64,000 nt of DNA from Magicicada septendecula (Eukaryota > Arthropoda > Insecta > Hemiptera > Cicadidae), in assembly GCA_034769895.1 (NCBI GenBank), contig JAWRYS010000708.1, forward strand, positions 108,859-172,858, given 5' to 3'. The position numbers were made by a program, and so were the translations under genes. Below the pieces are notes generated by a model. It was given only the letters and a program-made list of their open reading frames with translations, did no database searches and was not told the DNA's origin. This document shows positions 1-9,083 of this stretch, piece by piece. Every line of letters starts with the position of its first letter. The stretch's first letter is position 1.

Positions 1-247
1 TCACGAACGAATTTTTCGCGTTATTCGAAGGCAATTGTGTATCCGTAAACACGTATTGTTCCCCAAGCTACGACTTGCTAAATTCGAATTTGAATATTTT
101 GAAGTTTTACTGTGATCCTCTCCACAGTAAAATATATGTGTATATTGGTTTTATTGTGCAATAACCAATCTGCACTGTATTTAATATATATATTCAAACA
201 CTTTTTGCTACAGTCTATTTCTTGATGTATATAATATATTTAAAATT
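1..247. other. AT-rich flank, no gene seen
   Basis: This stretch is outside the macrosatellite and is AT-rich. No ORF, RNA gene or repeat could be recognised in it. It leads into the fold-back element. Confidence 0.6.
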
Positions 248-409
248 TATATTTACTTTACCTCAAGATGTTATTTTTCCCTTATTTGGAACATGTTTCG
301 GGACCCTTAGTGTGTTAGGGACCTCCTAGGGGAAGGCTGATGATGGGAACACTAAGGGTACCGAAACATGTTCCAAATAAGGGAAAAATAACATCTTGAG
401 GTAAAGTAA

Positions 410-414
<5 letters not shown>
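248..414. mobile_element. Fold-back (MITE-like) inverted repeat element
   Basis: Two 66-nt arms, 248-313 and 349-414, are reverse complements with a single mismatch (302 against 360), separated by a 35-nt loop (314-348). Such a long, nearly perfect hairpin with a short loop is typical of a fold-back or MITE-type non-autonomous DNA transposon. There is no transposase inside. The outer ends merge with TA-rich DNA, so a TA target duplication is possible but cannot be shown. A recent local inverted duplication would look the same. The ORF readable on the minus strand over this hairpin is an artefact of the symmetry. Confidence 0.7.
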
Positions 415-446
<32 letters not shown>

Positions 447-480
447 TACCGTATATATATATATATATATCTATATATTA
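411..480. repeat. TA dinucleotide microsatellite
   Basis: Nearly pure TA repeats abut the right arm of the fold-back element. They are interrupted once by a CAGTACCG-containing stretch near 444-451. Confidence 0.9.
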
Positions 481-702
481 ATACGTGAAGAGAAAACTTT
501 GTACCCCTTTTTAAGCATATTGCGAGCACGGAGGAGTGTAAGATTTGGCATAGTTAAAGTTTATATGGAGAAGGAGTGCAGAAAGCTAAAATTTATATAT
601 AATATGTGTTAAAAATACATTAAATAAAATAAAATAAAACATTCATTTGCACTTGAAAATTCATTTAAACTTTTTCAAACAATGGTAATTGTTAAAAATA
701 AA
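481..702. other. AT-rich flank, no gene seen
   Basis: No ORF of note, RNA gene or repeat was recognised. The sequence is AT-rich with short A and T runs. Confidence 0.5.
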
Positions 703-731
703 ATAATTTTGTTGCCAGGCAATAAAATTAT
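703..731. repeat. Short palindrome
   Basis: The arms 703-716 and 718-731 pair over 14 bp around a single central A, with one G-T wobble. The symmetry continues imperfectly outward through A/T runs. This could be a small hairpin or the footprint of a small element. No function is implied. Confidence 0.5.
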
Positions 732-753
732 AATTTTTTCATTTTAGTGTATA

Positions 754-835
754 TTCATACTGCCAATGTCAAACACATAATAGTCTGTCGTTTGTTTACG
801 TTCATACTGCCAATGTCAAACACATAATAGTCTGT
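754..835. repeat. 35-bp direct duplication
   Basis: The 35-bp segment at 754-788 recurs exactly at 801-835 with a 12-bp spacer. Its last part (AATAGTCTGTGG) recurs again near 960-971. This looks like a small local tandem duplication. Confidence 0.85.
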
Positions 836-1244
836 GGTCAAACAGTCGCACAGAGTAGAGATTGTCGCCAAAGAATTTTAAAATGTTGCCAACAAATAAT
901 TACTGACAGATTGACTGAATGAGCTGTGAATTTTGTGTGATTTCAAATGTTCCTTTTTCAATAGTCTGTGGAGTGTATGTCAAGGCAAAAAAGCGTTTAT
1001 TTTATATTTTGTATATTAGATATCTGTGTTTTATACATTAATGTGCAGTTGAAAGTGAAATACAGCTTGCTTAATATACACCTGTTGCAAAAGGAAAATT
1101 TTGTAGCAGCAATTTGAATGGACTTACTCTCGCCTAATTATTACTGGTGGTTTCAAAAAAGTCAGTATATTTTATTATTTTTAAATTAAACCCTGTCTAA
1201 TCTTAGTTTCAGTAATTTCATTACATGTTTTTTTTTACATTCAG
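836..1244. other. AT-rich flank ending in a splice-acceptor-like tract
   Basis: No coding region was recognised. The right end, roughly 1225-1244, is a T-rich tract followed by ACATTCAG, a good match to a eukaryotic 3' splice site. It would define an exon starting at 1245. Confidence 0.4.
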
Positions 1245-1265
1245 ATATTCGCACCTACTTCCATT

Positions 1266-1391
1266 ATGCCTCGACATAGAACATTGACGGGTCGGAGTGA
1301 GAGACAAAGAAGAAGGAATATATATTCGCGTGAAAGTCAAAATGATAATAGACCAAATGCAAATTTATCAAAAAGGTATGCAGAAGAGTAG
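1266..1391 (+). CDS. Possible small exon or 41-residue ORF at the array edge
   Basis: An ATG at 1266 opens a 41-codon frame ending at TAG 1389-1391. The product is rich in arginine and begins MPRHRTLTGRSERQRRRN. The frame is also open upstream to the acceptor-like site at 1243-1244. The sequence AAAAG/GTATGC at 1371-1380 is a good splice donor, so an exon 1245-1375 is as plausible as a free ORF. The last seven codons already lie in satellite sequence. Basic starts of this kind occur in some transposon proteins, for example Helitron helicases, but 41 residues are too few to assign a family. It could equally be the decayed start of a transposon ORF cut by the array. The product is unknown. Confidence 0.25.
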   Translation: MPRHRTLTGRSERQRRRNIYSRESQNDNRPNANLSKRYAEE

Positions 1392-1931
1392 TTGATTCTG
1401 TTTTAATGTACGGCAGTTATCGTTCGTCATAAAAAAAATTACCCTTGTTAAAACATAAAATGTTGCAGGTAAACTACCATATTCCCTTAACCGATCTTCA
1501 CCAAAACCAACAGGTCTTGAGAACTCTATAATTCAGGGCTGTATGCAAAACATTATTTAATTCTGTTTGATTTTGCGGATATTATCGTTTGCCATAGAAA
1601 ATACCCTTGTTAAAACATAAAACGTTGTTGGTAAACTACCCCTTTCCCTTAACCGATCTTCACCAAAAACAAAAAGTCTTGAGAACTCTACAATTCTGGG
1701 CTGTATGCAAAAGAGTAGTTGATTCTGTTTGAATTCACGGCTGTTATCGATTGCCATAAAAAAAAATTACCCTTGATTAAAAAAAACGTTGTAGGTAAAC
1801 TACCCCTTTCCCACAACCGATCTTCACCAAAAACAACCGGTCTTGAGTACTCTACAAATCAGGGTTGTATGCAAAAAATTATTTGATTCTGTTTGAATTT
1901 GCGGCTGTTATCGTTTGCCATAGAAAAAAAA
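1368..1931 (+). repeat. Minisatellite block 0 (truncated, 3 copies)
   Basis: This is the left-edge block. It starts inside the array where a normal block has its copy 3/copy 4 junction, so only the last three of six copies are present. The conserved GGTAAAC anchors are at 1468, 1630 and 1794, giving spacings of 162 and 164. Confidence 0.95.
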
Positions 1932-1970
1932 TCTACAGACACAAAGACACACAGATAGACAGACAGACAG
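1932..1970. repeat. CAGA/CACA microsatellite, left of LTR-like element
   Basis: A short ACAGACA/CACAGA tract ends in ACAG (1967-1970), directly before the TGTAA terminus of the LTR-like module. Equivalent tracts precede every unit. Units at 18257 and 23686 carry a GATAGATAG variant. Confidence 0.9.
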
Positions 1971-2500
1971 TGTAACGCAAAATTTAAGCAATCGCAAATT
2001 TTACTAAATCAAACTATGCTGAACGCAAAGAAATATGTATGTTTTAGAAAGCGGGGAGGTAGTGAAACGCCTGCACCGTTAGGCGGCATTACTTGAAAGA
2101 AATTAACTTGTAAAAACTGTAGAGTATAGCGGTAGGTTAGCAACGCCGGCCTTGGGGCTGACGTCTATAAGGAAGGTAATTTCAGGCTAAGTCACGTTTT
2201 GGGACATAAAATGTATTATTCGCTAGGATATTAAGGGTGTTTGCCAATGCTGTAAACTTTAAGTGCATGTAACAATAGATACCGTTATGTGAGAGAGAGT
2301 GATGTGTGAGTGAGATAAATAGAGACGCTAGTTTTTTTTTAGCACGTGGAACGCGGAAAACGTTCGACAAATCAGAAAAAGCGTCATGTGTTGCGCGGGA
2401 GGTTTTCGCTAAGGAGATTGGGCGATTTTGTATTTAGTGCTAGTTTAAACCTATGGGGTTGTTTTTCTATCGAGACTTGGTAAGGGAAATTCAAAGCAAG

Positions 2501-2532
2501 TATAAAATATGAACTTGAAGAGAAATTAGTTA
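2501..2532 (+). promoter_or_regulatory. TATA box plus initiator of the LTR-like element
   Basis: TATAAAA starts at 2501, and an initiator-like TTAGTT places its A at 2528, 27 nt downstream. This matches RNA polymerase II core promoter geometry in insects (initiator consensus TCAGT). Both elements recur 528-531 nt inside each LTR-like copy, for example TATA at 5216, 7929, 10643 and 61978, and are absent from the deleted copies at 40457 and 45515. Transcription would run rightward through the leader and the minisatellite. No evidence of activity can be read from sequence. Confidence 0.5.
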
Positions 2533-2623
2533 GTCTTCTTCATACCGGCGAAACTACACTGAAGAGACTCGCGTACGCTGTTTTGCGTTAACTATATAGA
2601 CATGTTTTATTAGTAACTTAAAG

Positions 2624-2629
2624 AATAAA
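2624..2629 (+). terminator. AATAAA polyadenylation-like signal
   Basis: AATAAA lies about 96 nt downstream of the predicted start site, where the R-region signal of an LTR could lie. Other AATAAA motifs in this copy are at 2697, 3106 and 3336. In AT-rich DNA such motifs also arise by chance. The units at 42798, 47856 and 53291 have lost this one (GACAAAAG instead of GAATAAAG). Confidence 0.3.
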
Positions 2630-3319
2630 GTAAATGCGCAGAAGTAAACGGAAGTAAGGGAACGTGGTAATTGCTAACGCGAAAGTTATAAAGTTTAATA
2701 AACAGTAATAAGTAAATGAGTGAATGTTCGGAGTAGTAACGAATAACTAAAAGTAAATACTGCATATAAATTTTCATCAATCCGGTATTTTGTGGTGAGA
2801 TCACTGAAGAGAGCGAATTAGTTCGGGTTAAAGTCACGACGGTATGAGATAATCGAGACGCACGCAATGCGAACTGTGTTAGATGCACTTAAGGTAAATT
2901 CAATAATACGTGTAAACCAGAGTGTATAATTATAGGACATAATTGTATGTATCACCAATATGTCAAGTGTAGTGTACATCTGTGATAAAGTGAATTAGTG
3001 CATTCATAACCAGGATTAACACGCAACAAACAGCTGCCGACGACTCACCGATCTGCAACACCTTAAGGACTACGTACATCGGAAGGATTCTCCACGCAAG
3101 TAACAAATAAATGAACATTTGATTCTATATTGTTTGATAAATATATATTTGTAATCAAATATATGACTCAATTTGTCTAAAAAGAACTCATTGCCATTAA
3201 ATAACATTCAAATTGTAAGGTAAAAACTATCCAAGTCATATTAAGAAATTTTGTAGTATATAAATGCAAATGAATCATTAAACGTTGATTGATATATCTT
3301 AATTTGTGTTTATTATTAC

Positions 3320-3327
3320 TGGCGCCC
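3320..3327 (+). other. TGGCGCCC, primer-binding-site-like core
   Basis: These eight bases equal the start of a tRNA-Lys primer binding site (complement of the tRNA 3' end GGGCGCCA), and ATTAC precedes them. Homology to a full 18-nt site does not continue, since CTGAGG rather than tRNA-complementary sequence tends to follow. It may be a degenerate primer site or chance. Confidence 0.25.
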
Positions 3328-3508
3328 TGAGGTACAATAAAGAGTCGGTACACTGGAGTAAGTGTTATAGAGTATTAAGTAGAAATATTAATATTATCAG
3401 TGATTAAAGTAGTTTGTAAACCTTACTTCTCACATGCTCGTAGGCCAACATAATGTGCAAATTAATAATTTAACTCTTTCATAAAGGCCTATCTAGTAGT
3501 GTATTACA

Positions 3509-3544
3509 ACAGACACACAGACAGACAGACACACACACAGACAC
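3509..3544. repeat. CAGA/CACA microsatellite, right of LTR-like element
   Basis: The tract resumes with ACAGACACACAGAC directly after TTACA. Joined to the tract at 1932-1970 it would make one continuous microsatellite, which shows the pre-insertion state. Units near 27960 and 33390 have CACCGACAG instead of CACACACAG here. Confidence 0.9.
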
Positions 3545-3655
3545 TTTTCAAAAAATCCCTTTTTGCATGTTTTGAGTGTAGTACAATCAGAATCTGCAAT
3601 AATCTCGAACACGATTTTTTTTTGCCATCACCATACTTCCATTTCCTTAAGGAAC
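3545..3655 (+). repeat. Leader between microsatellite and minisatellite, with hairpin
   Basis: This roughly 110-bp non-coding stretch is present in every unit. It ends in an imperfect hairpin at 3635-3663 (CTTCCAT...ATGGAAG around TTAAGG), preceded by a T run whose length varies by one between units. The ORFs of 74 or 95 codons starting here differ only by that T-run slip, which argues against coding. Confidence 0.8.
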
Positions 3656-4646
3656 ATGGAAGTAAAAATTACCTTTGATAAAAAAACCGTTGCAGGTAAA
3701 TTACCCCTTTCCCTTAACCGAGCTTCACCAAAAACAGTAGGTCTTGAGTACTCTACAAATCAGGGCTGTATGCAAAACATTATTTGATTCTGATTGAATT
3801 TCCGGCTGTTATCGTTTGCCATAGAAAATACCCTTGGTAAAACATAAAACGTTGCAGGTAAACTACCCCTTTCCCTTAACCGATCTTCAATAAAAACAAT
3901 AGGTCTTGAGAACTCTACAATTTAGGGCTGTATGCAAATAATAATTTGATTCTGTTTGAATTTCCGGCTGTTATCGTTTGCCTTAGAAAATACCCTTGTT
4001 AAAACATAAAACGTTGCAGGTAAACTACCCCTTCCCTAAACCGATCTTCAACAAATTCAACAGATCTTGAGTTCTGTATAATTCAAAAAGGTATGCAGAA
4101 GAGTAGTTGATTCTGTTTTAATGTACGGCAGTTATCGTTCGTCATAAAAAAATTACCCTTGTTAAAACATAAAATGTTGCAGGTAAACTACCATATTCCC
4201 TTAACCGATCTTCACCAAAACCAACAGGTCTTGAGAACTCTATAATTCAGGGCTGTATGCAAAACATTATTTAATTCTGTTTGATTTTGCGGATATTATC
4301 GTTTGCCATAGAAAATACCCTTGTTAAAACATAAAACGTTGCTGGTAAACTACCCCTTTCCCTTAACCGATCTTCACCAAAAACAACAAGTCTTGAGAAC
4401 TCTACAATTCTGGGCTGTATGCAAAAGAGTAGTTGATTCTGTTTGAATTCACGGCTGTTATCGATTGCCATAAAAAAAAATTACCCTTGATTAAAAAAAA
4501 CCGTTGTAGGTAAACTACCCCTTCCCCACAACCGATCTTCACCAAAAACAACCGGTCTTGAGTACTCTACAAATCAGGGTTGTATGCAAAAAAGTATTTG
4601 ATTCTGTTTGAATTTGCGGCAGTTATCGTTTGCCATAGAAAAAAAA
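3656..4646 (+). repeat. Minisatellite block 1 (6 copies)
   Basis: This is the reference full block. GGTAAA anchors at 3695, 3857, 4019, 4182, 4344 and 4509 give periods of 162, 162, 163, 162 and 165. Copies are diverged from each other but each position is conserved between units, so copies 1-6 can be told apart. Copy 4 is preceded by TCAAAAAGGTATGC instead of the TCAGGGCTGTATGC of the other copies. Confidence 0.97.
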
Positions 4647-4685
4647 TCTACAGACACAAAGACACACAGATAGACAGACAGACAG

Positions 4686-6223
4686 TGTAACGCAAAATTT
4701 AAGCAATCGCAAATTTTACTAAATCAAACTATGCTGAACGCAAAGAAATATGTATGTTTTAGAAAGCGGGGAGGTAGTGAAACGCCTGCACCGTTAGGCG
4801 GCATTACTTGAAAGAAATTAACTTGTAAAAACTGTAGAGTATAGCGGCAGGTTAACAACGCCGGCCTTGGGGCTGACGTCTATAAGGAAGGTAATTTCAG
4901 GCTAAGTCACGTTTTGGGACATAAAATGTATTATTCGCTAGGATATTAAGGGTGTTTGCCAATGCTGTAAACTTTAAGTGCATGTAACAATAGATACCGT
5001 TATGTGAGAGAGAGTGATGTGTGAGTGAGATAAATAGAGACGCTAGTTTTTTTTTAGCACGTGGAACGCGGAAAACGTTCGACAAATCAGAAAAAGCGTC
5101 ATGTGTTGCGCGGGAGGTTTTCGCTAAGGAGATTGGGCGATTTTGTATTTAGCGCTAGTTTAAACCTATGGGGTTGTTTTTCTATCGAGACTTGGTAAGG
5201 GAAATTCAAAGCAAGTATAAAATATGAACTTGAAGAGAAATTAGTTAGTCTTCTTCATACCGGCGAAACTACACTGAAGAGACTCGCGTACGCTGTTTTG
5301 CGTTAACTATATAGATATGTTTTATTAGTAACTTAAAGAATAAAGTAAATGCGCAGAAGTAAACGGAAGTAAGGGAACGTGGTAATTGCTAACGCGAAAG
5401 TTATAAAGTTTAATAAACAGTAATAAGTAAATGAGTGAATGTTCGGAGTAGTAACGAATAACTAAAAGTAAATACTGCATATAAATTTTCATCAATCCGG
5501 TATTTTGTGGTGAGATCACTGAAGAGAGCGAATTAGTTCGGGTTAAAGTCACGACGGTATGAGATAATCGAGACGCACGCAATGCGAACTGTGTTAGATG
5601 CACTTAAGGTAAATTCAATAATACGTGTAAACCAGAGTGTATAATTATACGACATAATTGTATGTATCACCAATATGTCAAGTGTAGTGTACATCTGTGA
5701 TAAAGTGAATTAGTGCATTCATAACCAGGATTAACACGCAACAAACAGCTGCCGACGACTCACCGATCTGCAACACCTTAAGGACTACGTACATCGGAAG
5801 GATTCTCCACGCAAGTAACAAATAAATGAACATTTGATTCTATATTGTTTGATAAATATATATTTGTAATCAAATATATGACTCAATTTGTCTAAAAAGA
5901 ACTCATTGCCATTAAATAACATTCAAATTGTAAGGTAAAAACTATCCAAGTCATATTAAGAAATTTTGTAGTATATAAATGCAAATGAATCATTAAACGT
6001 TGATTGATATATCTTAATTTGTGTTTATTATTACTGGCGCCCTGAGGTACAATAAAGAGTCGGTACACTGGAGTAAGTGTTATAGAGTATTAAGTAGAAA
6101 TATTAATATTATCAGTGATTAAAGTAGTTTGTAAACCTTACTTCTCACATGCTCGTAGGCCAACATAATGTGCAAATTAATAATTTAACTCTTTCATAAA
6201 GGCCTATCTAGTAGTGTATTACA
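4686..6223 (+). mobile_element. LTR-like element, unit 2
   Basis: Full-length copy of 1538 bp with TGTAA/TTACA ends. It carries GGCAGGTTAACAACG where unit 1 has GGTAGGTTAGCAACG. Confidence 0.6.
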
Positions 6224-6370
6224 ACAGACACACAGACAGACAGACACACACACAGACACTTTTCGAAAAATCCCTTTTTGCATGTTTTGAGTGTAGTACA
6301 ATCAGAATCTGCAATAATCTCGAACACGATTTTTTTTTGCCATCACCATACTTCCATTTCCTTAAGGAAC

Positions 6371-7361
6371 ATGGAAGTAAAAATTACCTTTGATAAAAAA
6401 ACCGTTGCAGGTAAACTACCCCTTTCCCTTAACCGATCTTCACCAAAAACAGTAGGTCTTGAGTACTCTACAAATCAGGGCTGTATGCAAAACATTATTT
6501 GATTCTGATTGAATTTCCGGCTGTTATCGTTTGCCATAGAAAATACCCTTGTTAAGACATAAAACGTTGCAGGTAAACTACCCCTTTCCCTTAACCGATC
6601 TTCAATAAAAACAATAGGTCTTGAGAACTCTACAATTTAGGGCTGTATGCAAATAATAATTTGATTCTGTTTGAATTTCCGGCTGTTATCGTTTGCCGTA
6701 GAAAATACCCTTGTTAAAACATAAAACGTTGCAGGTAAACTACCCCTTTCCCTAAACCGATCTTCAACAAAATCAACAGATCTTGAGTTCTGTATAATTC
6801 AAAAAGGTATGCAGAAGAGTAGTTGATTCTGTTTTAATGTACGGCAGTTATCGTTCGTCATAAAAAAAATTACCCTTGTTAAAATAATAAAATGTTGCAG
6901 GTAAACTACCATATTCCCTTAACCGATCTTCACCAAAACCAATAGGTCTTGAGAACTCTATAAATCAGGGCTGTATGCAAAACATTATTTAATTCTGTTT
7001 GATTTTGCGGATATTATCGTTTGCCATAGAAAATACCCTTGTTAAAACATAAAACGTTGCTGGTAAACTACCCCTTTCCCTTAACCGATCTTCACCAAAA
7101 ACAACAAGTCTTGAGAACTCTACAATTCTGGGCTGTATGCAAAAGAGTAGTTGATTCTGTTTGAATTCACGGGTGTTATCGATTGCCATAAAAAAAATTA
7201 CCCTTGATTAAAAAAACCGTTGTAGGTAAACTACCCCTTCCCCACAACCGATCTTCACCAAAAACAACCGGTCTTGAGTACTCTACAAATCAGGGTAGTA
7301 TGCAAAAAATTATTTGATTCTGTGTGAATTTGCGGCTGTTATCGTTTGCCAAAAAAAAAAA
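6371..7361 (+). repeat. Minisatellite block 2 (6 copies)
   Basis: Six copies of about 162 bp. The last copy has lost TAG from GCCATAGAAA and ends in an uninterrupted A run, a variant shared with blocks 3 and 4. Confidence 0.95.
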
Positions 7362-7400
7362 TCTACAGACACAAAGACACACAGATAGACAGACAGACAG

Positions 7401-8936
7401 TGTAACGCAAAATTTAAGCAATCGCAAATTTTACTAAATCAAACTATGCTGAACGCAAAGAAATATGTATGTTTTAGAAAGCGGGGAGGTAGTGAAACGC
7501 CTGCACCGTTAGGCGGCATTACTTGAAAGAAATTAACTTGTAAAAACTGTAGAGTATAGCGGTAGGTTAGCAACGCCGGCCTTGGGGCTGACGTCTATAA
7601 GGAAGGTAATTTCAGGCTGTCACGTTTTGGGACATAAAATGTATTATTCGCTAGGATATTAAGGGTGTTTGCCAATGCTGTAAACTTTAAGTGCATGTAA
7701 CAATAGATACCGTTATGTGAGAGAGAGTGATGTGCGAGTGAGATAAATAGAGACGCTAGTTTTTTTTTAGCACGTGGAACGCGGAAAACGTTCGACAAAT
7801 CAGAAAAAGCGTCATGTGTTGCGCGGGAGGTTTTCGCTAAGGAGATTGGGCGATTTTGTATTTAGCGCTAGTTTAAACCTATGGGGTTGTTTTTCTATCG
7901 AGACTTGGTAAGGGAAATTCAAAGCAAGTATAAAATATGAACTTGAAGAGAAATTAGTTAGTCTTCTTCATACCGGCGAAACTACACTGAAGAGACTCGC
8001 GTACGCTGTTTTGCGTTAACTATATAGATATGTTTTATTAGTAACTTAAAGAATAAAGTAAATGCGCAGAAGTAAACGGAAGTAAGGGAACGTGGTAATT
8101 GCTAACGCGAAAGTTATAAAGTTTAATAAACAGTAATAAGTAAATGAGTGAATGTTCGGAGTAGTAACGAATAACTAAAAGTAAATACTGCATATAAATT
8201 TTCATCAATCCGGTATTTTGTGGTGAGATCACTGAAGAGAGCGAATTAGTTCGGGTTAAAGTCACGACGGTATGAGATAATCGAGACGCACGCAATGCGA
8301 ACTGTGTTAGATGCACTTAAGGTAAATTCAATAATACGTGTAAACCAGAGTGTATAATTATACGACATAATTGTATGTATCACCAATATGTCAAGTGTAG
8401 TGTACATCTGTGATAAAGTGAATTAGTGCATTCATAACCAGGATTAACACGCAACAAACAGCTGCCGACGACTCACCGATCTGCAACACCTTAAGGACTA
8501 CGTACATCGGAAGGATTCTCCACGCAAGTAACAAATAAATGAACATTTGATTCTATATTGTTTGATAAATATATATTTGTAATCAAATATATGACTCAAT
8601 TTGTCTAAAAAGAACTCATTGCCATTAAATAACATTCAAATTGTAAGGTAAAAACTATCCAAGTCATATTAAGAAATTTTGTAGTATATAAATGCAAATG
8701 AATCATTAAACGTTGATTGATATATCTTAATTTGTGTTTATTATTACTGGCGCCCTGAGGTACAATAAAGAGTCGGTACACTGGAGTAAGTGTTATAGAG
8801 TATTAAGTAGAAATATTAATATTATCAGTGATTAAAGTAGTTTGTAAACCTTACTTCTCACATGCTCGTAGGCCAACATAATGTGCAAATTAATAATTTA
8901 ACTCTTTCATAAAGGCCTATCTAGTAGTGTATTACG
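7401..8936 (+). mobile_element. LTR-like element, unit 3
   Basis: 1536 bp. It lacks two bases near 7618 (GGCTGTCACG for GGCTAAGTCACG). Its right terminus is mutated to TTACG, the only copy with a changed terminal base. Confidence 0.6.
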
Positions 8937-9083
8937 ACAGACACACAGACAGACAGACACACACACAGACACTTTTCGAAAAATCCCTTTTTGCATGTTT
9001 TGAGTGTAGTACAATCAGAATCTGCAATAATCTCGAACACGATTTTTTTTTGCCATCACCATACTTCCATTTCCTTAAGGAAC

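Larger units (their letters stand above)
1971..3508 (+). mobile_element. LTR-like element, unit 1
   Basis: This is the reference copy, 1538 bp. It starts TGTAACGC and ends GTATTACA, so the termini form the 5-bp inverted repeat TGTAA/TTACA usual for LTRs. ACAG lies on both sides (1967-1970 and 3509-3512), compatible with a 4-bp target duplication in a microsatellite. Inside are a TATA box (2501) with an initiator, several AATAAA signals and a TGGCGCCC (3320). No gag, pol or env coding sequence is present, so a solo LTR is the best reading. Private variants of this edge copy include T at 2438, C at 2601 and G at 2935. Alternative: an LTR ending near 3319 followed by a primer binding site and a leader remnant. 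Confidence 0.6.

Noticed and set aside
326..529. 67-codon minus-strand ORF over the fold-back element and TA repeat
   Set aside because: The peptide is largely a run of tyrosine and isoleucine from the TA microsatellite plus hairpin sequence.
2068..2085. CGCCT...AGGCG small stem-loop in the LTR-like module
   Set aside because: A five-base stem with an eight-base loop is too weak to support a structural claim, although it is kept in most units.
2610..2888. 92-codon minus-strand ORF repeated in nearly every unit
   Set aside because: It lies antisense inside the LTR-like module, has no recognisable domain, is lost in the deleted units, and its changes among units are mostly amino-acid changing. 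Its conservation only reflects overall unit similarity.
3133..3159. TTTGAT...ATCAAA hairpin around an AT palindrome in the LTR-like module
   Set aside because: The stem is only six bases plus AT-only symmetry, which is expected by chance in such AT-rich DNA.
3563..3787. 74-codon plus-strand ORF (95 codons in some units) over leader and first minisatellite copy
   Set aside because: The length switch comes from a one-base change in a T run, and the frame runs from leader into minisatellite. It is a repeat shadow, not a gene.
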